Source of the DNA: Linanthus parryae
Lineage: Eukaryota; Streptophyta; Magnoliopsida; Ericales; Polemoniaceae
Length of the DNA stretch: 64,000 nucleotides
Assembly (NCBI GenBank): GCA_023055425.1
Contig: JALGPY010000008.1
Location: 11,294,501-11,358,500, forward strand
Direction of reading: 5' to 3'
Positions within the stretch are counted from its first letter, which is position 1. Each line of letters starts with the position of its first letter. The translations under genes were made by a program, and so were the position numbers. Of this stretch, positions 32,761 to 42,768 are shown in pieces. The notes under the pieces were generated by a model. That model worked only from the letters and a program-made list of their open reading frames with translations, was not told the DNA's origin and searched no databases.

Positions 32761-34792
32761 ATACTGCTCTTGATAAGAGATGCTAAGACATCCAAACAGA
32801 CGTTCGAATCTTTAACAACAGTGTAGCAGGTGTACCAATGCAAACCATAATTCTTAGACCACTTATTCTAACTTCCTTTCTAAGTAGATAGACTGTCATC
32901 AGTTCACCGTTAGCGAAAGTGTTCTCATTAGGATTTCCTGTTGGACATTCAAAAGAACTCCCTTGATGGTGGAATACCTCTGTCCTAGAATATACTCGGG
33001 CTCTCTGAAAGAAGGTGGTTCATTAAAGGCTTCAACGACGTGAATCAGAAGCATGGAATGCAAGCTTTTCCGGATTTGCCTAACCAGGAGTTCATAGGTA
33101 TACAATCATTGGTGCAAAAGGTGATATTTGAGAATCCATTTTTGTTTTGATTGCGTAGAGAACTCCCTTTGGTGGAATTAATAAATCTTTGCAGATTTCA
33201 AACCCTTTCTTAAATTTCAAGCATTTACCGTTAAAGGAGAGATGAGCTACTAGATTCTCATTTTATGGCGTTAAGAGACTTCACCTTATTTTTAATTGTC
33301 GCATAATAATGATAGCCAAAACTACCATCATCCCACCACCAGAGCCGCCAACCGCCTCGAATTTCCCCTTGTGAAGTCGATGCACATCGCGTGGGGTTAT
33401 TTTATAATAATGTCTTTTACTAGTACCTTTTTAATGAAATCCTTCATGCCCAAGATGCTAGATTCCTATAGTGGTGACTAATAAAATGATGAAATGAAAG
33501 TTAATTTTACGCTCTCTATGAGAAATTCGAACAAATAGGTTTCAGACCTAAAAAGTTTACCAAAGAAGATGAAAAGTTTCACAGAACATGATTATTAATA
33601 TACAAGTAAAATAATGAGTAAACATGATTAGGCTAGCTGTAATGGGTTTCAGTCAAGTAGGCTGTGTGCTCTTTCAGAGGGCCAGGGGTCCTAATTTGAC
33701 ATGATCCTTCTTATTTGAAAAAGAACAAAAAAATTCTCAATTTGGGATTCAGAATCTCACCACACAACACCGCATTTGACAAATTCCCAGATGCAAAACG
33801 CTTAATAACCTCACTATACACAAGAACAATAATAAAAAAAATCGAACTTCATTAACGTCACTGAATGAGTGGTGGTTCATACCTCGGTGGTTCTTCATGT
33901 GTTCCTGAGAAATGGTGGACTTCTTCTTCTGCAGCCAGATTTTTGTCTCGTCAGCAACGCCGTGACTTGGCCTCTACAGGTCAGGTCTTTGTCTCCCCAG
34001 TCGGCGGTCAGGTCAATTTTATACAAGGGTTTTATCTGAGAATCAACAGATACACAAGGGTTGTTCTGAAAGATGTCAAGTCTCGTGTGATCACCACATT
34101 AATATATGTGGGCTAAACCCAACTCTAAACTTACTTAATGGTACGTTGGTTGATTAGACTGGCCCGGGCTAGTTAGAGTCAATTGGATTTGCCCAATTGA
34201 ATTCCATCGGATTAGCTATATTATATTATCAAAATTGGTATTCGATACTTTTTTTAAAAAAACTAGGGTGTTCGGGACAACTTGCTTGAACCTCGACTAG
34301 ATCCCAATGATTCCAAAGATAATTAATCGTCCTGGGGTTTGAATTTAGGTCTTCGTGGGAAATGAATATTTTAAGTCTCAAAGCTCACCCACTAGGCCAC
34401 TCATTTAAGATGATACACATACTTTCAATTGAATTGATAATCTTTATACATCTCAATCTTTTTTTCTGATAAATACCCATCTCAATTTCAATTATGAATA
34501 CTACCATTTAAAATATAGTTGTTATACCCTGGGATGATCCAATAATTATATTTATACCTACCAATTTCATCTTTGATATGTTAAAATCATTTTGGATAAT
34601 TTCGATTTTTACCCATTTTGGACAACTTCTGTCGTGAATGTTCAAAATTTAATTTGACGTCAGTGATTTCAATTCGTATAAGTAAAGTTAACTAATACAT
34701 GATGTGACGTGGCGCTCCGTAAACGCTTGACTCTACTAAGAAACACTAAGAAGAATACCTAGTAAAATAGTTATCGATCAACAATAAACTTT
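32761..34792. repeat. Unit 3 backbone and start of unit 4
   Basis: Parallel to 4978-7232 and 22850-24080, then to 15323-15911. It holds three useful empty sites: 34135 (MITE of 6735), 34223/34224 (8-kb Helitron of 7233) and about 34765 (Stowaway of 15912). No gene seen. Confidence 0.65.
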
Positions 34793-35204
34793 GGCCTAGT
34801 TTGGCAAAGGTAGATTAACGGATAGATGTGTCATCCAAAATTTGAATTTTCAAACGATTATTTGCGCGAGAGCACCTAGATCTGCGTGGCGGCTAGCAGG
34901 GTTCGGGTAGTTGCTAGCAAGATTCGGGTGGACAAAGTTATCGATATTTATGCTCTAACCCTACATGTGTCACCCGTAGTTTGCCGCTAATAAATTAATA
35001 ATGTCATTAGCCGGACCAGGGTGGGAATTGTTGACAGTTTTTTGCAATCATCAACTATTCAATAATGTTAATTCCCGGATCTGACATATTATCCTACCGA
35101 TCAGGCTAACCTAAACTAATCCCCGAATATTATCCTACCGGATCTGGCATATTCAAAATTTCGTTAATCTATCTAATAATAATTCAGCTTTGCCAAATTA
35201 AGCC
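34793..35204. mobile_element. TIR element (MITE), 412 bp, class uncertain
   Basis: Left end GGCCTAGTTTGGCAAAG and right end CTTTGCCAAATTAAGCC are inverted repeats (15 of 17 match). The paralogous sequence near 16150-16175 lacks it ('caacaaccaaccctgtagg'). The GGCC-T-GTTTGG type end is common among PIF/Harbinger and hAT MITEs; the target duplication is unclear, so I do not choose. Confidence 0.65.
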
Positions 35205-35561
35205 GTTGTACAAGGGATTTTTGCAACTAGCAACCAGTGTAAAAGGGTCCACGCAAAGGTTGGCCCAATCTTTGTTGCAGAGGTTATCATAAGCCATTGA
35301 GAGAAATTATGAAATAATTGAACTTTGTAAGGGGAAGATCCAGAAACGGATGTGTACGGGTAATCACAGTTTTATATTTAATCTTGTACTTTAACTATCT
35401 GGTCATAAGGCTCATAACCCAATCTTGTAATAGCAATATATTCTGCCTTCAATCCACAATGAAGCTCATATGAGAGAGATTCAATATAATAGTAAATCAA
35501 AGAAGAGACAACCACAACAACGAGCTGGAAGTAGAATCAGATGCACACTGGGGAGGGTGAG

Positions 35562-36680
35562 TTAGAAAGAAGGGGAGACCCAGATGGGCGGGCAATATCT
35601 ACTCAATGATGTTACATGGTAGAGAGGCTCGATTGCTCTAGTTGCCAAGTTGTAGATACCCATGTCCTTGCCACCTACTATAGTGTCAGCATATGCATAA
35701 CCAGATACATAATCATCAGTAAAGTATATGCAATTGGGCTTCACTCCTACGACAGCGGCTGAAGGAACACATATCGGGGAGTTGTGACCCACGAAGATTG
35801 AAGTTCCTCCCAAATCAGTAACCTCTTCCCATTTGGAAAAGCTGTTGCTGGTTGAAGAATCATCATCAGCAACAGGCTTGCATATGCTAAACGCAGTTGT
35901 CTCGTAAATGTCATAGCTTTCGATCGAATTGAATAAAATTCTCTTGACGGCGATTAAATCACCACAACATTCGGTCAAGTAGACTTGTCCATTTGATATC
36001 ACAAAATGGTAAGGTAGCGTTCCAATGATCTGCACGGTGGGGTTGGGCCCACGAACATCGCAAACAATGATTTTATTTAATTAGTTGGCAGCATAAAATT
36101 TATCCTTGTAATAAGTAACATCATTGAGGACACAACCTGTTTCTACAAACGTCCACGCCGCGTTTCCTGGTTTCCAGAATGCCAGCATGGCAGGTATCCC
36201 TGGCTTCCCAAAAGTAAGCATGAGCGCAAAGTCGTCAGTGGCAGAAGGGCTTCCCGATAACGTTGCTCCGCCAATATATGCAATGGGCGATGTTATGAGG
36301 TGGGGAAGAGAAATCTTAGTCTGATTCAATGGATGCAGCAGCTCCACCCCTTCTTCATCTATAGTTATCAACCAGCCCATTGACCCAATGCACCACTTCC
36401 CTTCTGCTTCAGGTAAAGCAATCTTCTTAGACATGCCTCCCTTTGACAGGTTTACAAACTCACGCACATCAGTTGTTTCTTTCTCAGCCAGCATAAGCCA
36501 TGGAGGTTGGACAACCGAACCTGACGAAGATGACACAAGCTGTTGATTGAAATTCTCTTTAACCGCCACTGATCTCCATGAGGTGCAAACTCCGCCGAAA
36601 GCAATAAAGTCGTCGTATATATCGACCTTTTTGACAATCATTGTCAAAAGGTCTGGTAGAAGTTGATCCCAGTACGCCAT
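35562..36680 (-). pseudogene. F-box 4: F-box/DUF295 gene with an in-frame TAA
   Basis: The gene keeps the full F-box/DUF295 layout in one frame: MAYWDQ start, 'GGVCTSWRSV', 'KWCIGSMGWLIT', 'LAFWKPG', then 'KFYAAN' followed by a stop (36081-36083), then the frame resumes and runs through 'VYLTECCGDLIAV' to 'DMGIYNLATR' and WVSPSF. At the stop the sisters have a Ser codon (TCT in F-box 1 and 3). No frameshift or other stop is seen. As written it would yield a 199-aa protein with the F-box and half of the propeller, possibly able to bind SKP1 but not a normal target. Closest to F-box 2 by shared indels. A sequencing error is possible, though the neighbouring codon has also changed (TCA to TTA). 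Confidence 0.88.
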
Positions 36681-37427
36681 TGAAGGAGTCTATTAGATTT
36701 CTTGCCTCCGTTGATGTGTCAAATCCCAGCTGCAGCTATAACAAGAAAGCAAAAGACAAATTAAGATTCGAGTGATTGGGGCTACATAACAACAAACACT
36801 TAAAGTAGTAATCATATTTCTATCCTAGCCTACTAATTTAATGATACTTAGGGGGCAATAGAGAAGCTCATAGGGCGACACACTGCATACCGGAGCAGAA
36901 CTGAAAGCCTAATTTAAAAAAAAAAAAAAAATAAAATAAAAACCACCTAATAACTTGAAGAGACGCACAAAATTGAAAATGGATAGCTGCAGAATATTAG
37001 TGGGTACCCTAACTTCACTGTGAGGAAGACAATAGACTGTTCAAGATAATCCACCAGTATACTTTTTCTTTGAAAATTCCCAGTGAGGCAGTTCAATGTT
37101 TGGAAGAGTTGAACAATCAAATTAGTACAATTGATTTGCCTCAGTCCTTTGTCGCTGGAATTATACCCCTGTTCTAGAATATACTCCGCCTCTATGAAAG
37201 AGATTGGCTCGTCTGAAGCATGGATACAAGCTTTTCCGGATTTACCTAACCAGGAGTTCATGAGAATAAAATCCGAGGTGCAAAAGGTGTCCTTTGAGAA
37301 TCCAGTATGAGGTGATAGCACATATCCACTACCACTGTTGTAAACTTTTCGAAATTTCGAAGCACATAGCCTTGCAGAAAATCAAACCACACATGAGGAG
37401 ACATCAACTAGTAATAGGTTCCCATGG
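36681..37427. repeat. Upstream flank of F-box 4
   Basis: Duplicated non-coding sequence parallel to the right-hand flanks of F-box 1-3 (landmarks 'ggggctacataacaac' and 'gtgcaaaaggtgtcc'), with an A-rich tract at about 36914-36930. It is cut at 37428 by the hAT-like insertion and resumes at 50629. Confidence 0.6.
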
Positions 37428-38304
37428 TAGAGTTTCGAGTGGGCCGGAGGACCACCAAACAGACTCGGGACCGATTTGGTCCGGGACCAGCCCCCCACCC
37501 CATGTAGTAGTCTGGGCTGATTCAGGATTTCGGGAACCGCCTGATCAGCCCACTACAAGCCCAGGACCGGACTGCGCAACACATTTTAAAATAAACATTT
37601 ATATTTGTATTTTGTTACAATATGACCCATAAACTTTATAAAACCATACTACGACCAATAGAATTTGTAAACTTTATGCACAACTCTTCAGATAGTGCCT
37701 TATGGCACCAGCAATATCTAGTAAAATGCTTCTCAAAAAAAAAAAAGCAATATCTAGTAAAATATATAATATTAATAAATTAGTATATATATATATATAT
37801 ATAAGCCCATAGGATAGGACAGGCCTGCCTTGAACCGGCTATGGGTCTAGTCCTAGGGTTCTGGCTTCTATGCCCGGACAGGGACCGGCCTGCCTGGAAC
37901 GTGGATCATTCCGGTTCGTGGAACGGGAACAGGATCTCGGAACGTCATACCCCATGGAATTCGGTACGCCAATGGTAGGCTTACCTTTATAGGAGTTTTA
38001 CCATTTATCGCAAATCATAAAGTGTAAAACTGCTTAATATATGCAATATTTAAAAGTCAATACTCTAAACAATGGATGTAACTTAGGAAATCAAAATTTA
38101 ATTCACCCTCCTGCATTGATACTTTAGGTGAAAATAGAAAAAAATTGGGATCGCAAAATTAAGCGATCTGGATCGCTGGTGTTCCACGTTTCGGAACGCG
38201 CAATCCAATTTGCAATTCGCGGGGGTACGAGTGAATTGTGTAAAAATGGACCAAACTGGACCAAGCCCGTCGGTGCTCCTTCAGCTGGGATGTGCTGGCC
38301 CGTC

Positions 38305-38494
38305 TAACAAGAAATCAAATGAAGAGGGAAAATTCAGTAGATTGGAATTTGATGATCATCAAAAGGTTTACAGCACAGCATTTATATCATCTCAATTAAC
38401 TAACAGCTAACTATCGGTTAACTAGCTATTACCCATAACTATTCAATATTTTCATATAAACCCCTAACTATCCAACTTAACTATATTTTCAACA
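38305..38494 (-). repeat. Copia 3' LTR
   Basis: On the minus strand it starts TGTTGAAAATATAG and ends CTTGTTA. About seven substitutions separate it from the 5' LTR. The complement of 'ggcccccttaa' (38495-38505) immediately before its start is the polypurine tract. Confidence 0.9.
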
Positions 38495-38511
38495 GGCCCC
38501 CTTAAGTTGGA

Positions 38512-40089
38512 TTATACACCATTGTAAACCCCCATTTTAGCGAACAAAAAATGAAAAGGGCCATGAGCAAGTGGCTTTGTCAAAATGTCTGCAAGTTGGT
38601 GCTTGGAATCAATGTGCAGCAGCTTTAACTTCCCTTCTTGAAGCTTGTCTCTAATCAAATGGCAATCTATCTCTATATGCTTGGTTCTCTCATGAAAAAC
38701 TGGGTTGTAAGCTATGTAGTTGGCTGATTTGCCATTACAGAATATCACTGGAGTGTCTTTCAAAGAAATTGATAGGTCTTGAAGCAAATATTGAATCCAC
38801 TGCAATTCACAAGTCACTGAGGCAAGACTTATGTACTCTGATTTTGCAGAACTCTTTGTAACTACATCTTGCTTCCTAGACTTCCATGAAATGAGAGATG
38901 ACCCAAGATAGATTAAGAATCCTGAAGTTGATCTTCTAGTGTCCAAATATGCAGCCCAATCAGCATCAGCAAAGGCTTTCACTGTTAATTCAGTCTTAGC
39001 AGAAAAGAACAACCCTTGAGCATAAGTACTCTTCAAATACCTTAAAACTTTGTGAGCAGCATCAAGATGAGGAACTCTGGGAGATGCAAGAAACTGAGAC
39101 AACTTGTGAACATTAAAGCATAAGTCTGGTCTTGTGTTACACAGATATAGCCTACTAACAAGCATTCTATAGGAAAAAACTTCTTCTTGTGAAAGTGTTT
39201 GACCATCAACTGCACTTAGTTTATTGTTAATGTCCATTGGAGTAGAAGAGGACTTGCAGGCACTAAAACCAGAGTCCTTCAAAATGTCTAATGTACATTT
39301 CTTTTGACACAACACAATGCCTTCTTCATTTCTAATAACTTCAAAACCCAGGAAGAAATTAAGGCTGCCCAGATCTTTGAGCTCAAAAACATCATTCAGT
39401 TTCTTCTTAATGCACTCAAGCATCACAATTTCATCACCGGCCAGGACTATGTCATCCACATAAACTAACATAGCAGCAAAATGAGAGTTTTTTGACATAG
39501 TAAAGAGAGAATAATCAGCCTTGAATTTTGAGAAACCCAGATCAATGATGGTGGCTGAAAATTTACTAAACCATTGCCTAGATGCTTGTTTAAGTCCATA
39601 TAGGGATTTTTTGAGCTTACAAACTACTGGTTGCTGAGAGGAATGCAAATGCTGCAAGGCTGAAGATAATGCAGCACCAGGGGGAATATCCATGTACACA
39701 TCTTCAACCGAATCACCATGCAAGAAGGCATTATTAACATCTATTTGTAGTAAATTCCAACCTTTTATAGCTGCTATACCTAGGAGACATTTCGCTGTGG
39801 TTATCTTGGCTACAGGAGAAAAAGTGTCACTGTAATCCAACCCTTCTGTTTGAGTATAACCCTTGGCAACTAGCCTTGCTTTGTGCCTTTCAATAGTTCC
39901 ATCTGATCTATACTTGGTTCTATAAACCCATCTGCATCCAACAGTAGTGTGCCCTTGGGGTAAAATAGTAAATTCCCAAGTGTTGTTATGAGCTAAAGCC
40001 AGGAGGTCTGCTTGCATGGCCTGTCTCCATTCAGGGGAAGTGGCTGCTTCTGAGTAGGTGGATGGTTCAGTGGTGGTGGTGACAGAAAG
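38512..40089 (-). pseudogene. Copia reverse transcriptase and RNase H region
   Basis: A long open frame holds the RVT_2 domain ('WVYRTKYRSDGTIERHKARL' start, 'FSPVAK', 'DVNNAFLHGD', 'KSLYGLKQASRQW'), the catalytic Y-V-D-D at 39451-39462, and the copia RNase H ('DADWA', 'TRRSTSGF', 'SSAKSEY'), ending in the usual 'ADILTKPL' tail near the 3' LTR. It is open from a TAG at 40090-40092 down to 38512. Upstream, the linking frame is shifted by one base and is cut by the TIR element, so this part can no longer be made as part of a polyprotein. Confidence 0.92.
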
Positions 40090-40192
40090 CTAAAATGGGA
40101 AGTTGGGTATGATGGATAGTGTCATATGCCAGATACATGGAGATATCTTGGGAGATATGAGAAGTGATGCTAGCACATGTATTGGTTGCAGG

Positions 40193-41087
40193 CTACGTTT
40201 CACCGAAACGGGTACGGGTACGGGTACGGCAAGACACTGGACACGCCGACACGCCAATTTTCTGAAAATCAGAAAACGCGGACACGCGATATATATTATG
40301 GCATTTGGAATACAGCTTAAGGTAAATGCCTCTTAATGAAAATAACAATACAAACACATCAAAGCACAAATTGGTTCAGACTACAGAAACTACAAACACA
40401 CCAAAGCATCATTAAGTTCAGACACATTACAATCACATCAAAGCATAAATAAGTTCACAAATCACAAGACATTACAACTTAACAACTTAAAAGGTCAGAA
40501 TGCTCAAGCATTATCCATATCTTCATCTTCATCAACGGTTTCCACATGATCATCCACTTCACCGTCCTCGTACAACTCCTCCTCAACTTCGGGCTCATCA
40601 AGTGTAAGATTAGCAAGGAAGAGGAGAAGATGAAAAGAAGTCCGATGGGCGATGTGTTACCTGGTATCGATGAACCAGAACGCAGGTCTTCGTTCGTCTT
40701 CAACTCCTCGCGTTTCTCCGTTTTGTTTCTCAAACCCGATCGGATTTTTTAGCTTGTGCGGCTAGGGTTATGACTTATGGGTCTCTCTCTGTTCTGAAAA
40801 GGTAATATTTTGAAATTTCAGAACAGTCCTTCTACTTCTTAATATATCACAAAAGACCCCCGAAAATTTAAAAAAAAAATTACAGACGTGTCCAAAAGGC
40901 GTCTACGATTTAGGAGACGCGTGTCCCCCACGTTTCCGAGCCGTGTCTAGCCATTTTTTTCCAGATTTTCAGACCGAAACGCCACTGACGTGTCGGAGAT
41001 GCCCAATGACGTGTCGGAGACGTTTTAGCGTGTCCGGAGTTTCCGAAACGGGAACGCGGCCAGATTTGGAGTGTCCGTGCAACGTAG
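40193..41087. mobile_element. Non-autonomous TIR element nested in copia pol, 895 bp
   Basis: Ends CTACGTTTCACCGAAAC and (complement of the right end) CTACGTTGCACGGACAC agree at 14 of 17 positions. The flanks GTTGCAGG (40185-40192) and GATGCAGG (41088-41095) are an 8-bp target duplication with one mismatch, fitting hAT-type insertion. The interior is non-coding, with repeated 'gacacgcc' and 'acgtgtcggaga' motifs. The copia linker frame is broken exactly here. Confidence 0.7.
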
Positions 41088-41873
41088 GATGCAGGTTTGG
41101 TGAGAGAGTAATCTTGGAGATGGCTGGGTAATTTGTGAGTTCTTTGGGATTTTCTAAGGATGGGTGGTGGTGGTGGTAATGGTGGTGATGGGGGTGATGG
41201 TGATGGTGGTGGTGGTGGTGAAGAATTGGTGGTTGGTGGTGGTGAGTTATCACCATGAATTATGTAAGAGGAATTAGGTGACTCAATAATGGAATCATGA
41301 TTAGAAATAGGTAACATAAGTCAGAAATGTTGGTAGAAGAGAAAGCATCTTTATAAGGAAAAATATGCTCATAAAACAAAACATTTCTGGAAATAATGAA
41401 GGTGTGAGACTCAAGATCATATAGCTTGTACCCTTTTATGCCAAAAGGGTAACCAACAAAAATGCATTTTGTTGCTCTTGGAAAAAAATTTGTTCTACCA
41501 TGAACAAAGAGTAGAAGCAAAACACAAGCAGCCAAAAACTTTAAGATGATCATGATTAGGTGCTGCTTTATGTAGCATTTCATAAGGTGTTTTACCCTTA
41601 AGAATTGAAGAAGGAGTTTTATTTATGATATATGCAGCAGTAAGAATGCACTCTCCCCACAAAGAAATAGGAGAATTAGATTGAAATCTCAAGGATCTAG
41701 CTATATTAAGCAAATGCTGATGTTTCCTCTCAACAGTAGAGTATTGTTCGGGAGTTTCTACACAAGAGAGTTGATGAATAATGCCTTTGGAGGCAAAGAA
41801 AGTGGCTAAGTCAAATTCAGGTGCTTGATCTGATCTAATGATTTTGACAGTAGCATTGAATTGAGTATGCCCT
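41088..41873 (-). pseudogene. Copia integrase C-terminal half and linker
   Basis: Minus-strand frames give integrase residues 'IRSDQAPEF' (second catalytic Asp) and 'STVERKHQHLL' (catalytic Glu), then 'AYIINKTPSSIL' and 'FGCLCFAS'; after a frameshift near 41500, 'RATKCIFVGYPFGIKGYKLY'; after another near 41310, a Pro/Ser/His-rich linker and 'RKSQRTHKLPSHLQDYS'. The TGG/GGT-rich + strand at 41161-41230 is the proline-rich linker in reverse. The upstream end is cut by the chromovirus LTR at 41873/41874. Confidence 0.85.
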
Positions 41874-42210
41874 TGATGGAAATCAGAAACAAAAAAAGAA
41901 ACCGGATATTCATTTTTGGTATGAAAGGAGGAAGAAATAAGCAGATGGAGAAAATAATTGAAATTCTCAGCAAATTGGCAAATTAGTACTTGATTGATTT
42001 TTATTTCCTTAATAAGTGAGTTAATTAGGTCCATTTTCTTTAATGCTTTTCCTTATTTAGTCTATGCTTTTCCCTATAAAAAGCTAGGCTCTTTCATTTT
42101 GTAATCACTTCTGAATTTTATGAATAAAAGCTGAGAATTCCCCCTCTGTTGAGAGATTGGGTTTGTTATCTTGGAGTGTGTTTTTCGTTTCAGTTGCAGG
42201 TTCTGCATCA
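41874..42210 (+). repeat. Chromovirus 5' LTR
   Basis: 337 bp, TG...CA. It contains a TATA-like 'ccctataaaaagc' near 42072 and a poly-A-signal-like 'tgaataaaagc' near 42120, so the likely start and end of R are inside. Identical to the 3' copy. Confidence 0.95.
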
Positions 42211-42768
42211 ATTGGCATCAGAGCCAAACTTCCGACCAGCCACCGTCTTCCGCCGCTTCGTTGCAGCCCCGCCACCATTCCCACTGCGTCACTGCCATTG
42301 CCACTGCGTCGCTGCCACTACTACCGCTGCTGCGCAGCCATCATCGCCTTACCGCCACCAAAAAAAAAAATTAGCGAGTCAACGCTGCCAAGAAGAGACT
42401 CAATCAAAACTGTTACTACCGGTCACCAGATCTGATCAGGAAGAACAATCAACGACGCAGCAGAGGACGAACCAGAGAAGTTGTAGAAGGAGAGAAATTA
42501 AAGAATAAGAAGCAAGAGACGAGGCAGAAGCTGAAGACAAAGCAAGAGACGAAGGAGAAAGATCGCACACCCGTGTGACCGCAGACTTCGCCACCGCTTT
42601 GTGCGGCTTATCTTGCCACTTCTAATCGCTGGAACACTACAACAGGCCCTCTAAGATCTCAGACGGAAGCTCAAGACAGAACCCTGATTGCTACTCCAAT
42701 CAATTCATACCCCGCAGCTTTCCTAGCTGTTCTTCTCGTTGCTGCAGCCCGCTTAGTTTGTGCGGTCC
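42211..42768 (+). other. Chromovirus leader (5' untranslated region) with primer site
   Basis: About 560 bp between the LTR and the first ATG of gag (42769). It begins with the tRNA-iMet-like primer site at 42212-42224. The CG- and CA-rich leader has short open frames but no conserved product. Confidence 0.75.

Noticed and set aside
40910..41317. Pro/His-rich frames opposite a GGT-rich + strand
   Set aside because: Part is the decayed copia linker read in shifted frames; part is the TIR element. Not a separate gene.
42149..42508. Open frames in the chromovirus leader
   Set aside because: They overlap the LTR end and leader, use unrelated frames and show no conserved domain; the gag frame starts at 42769.
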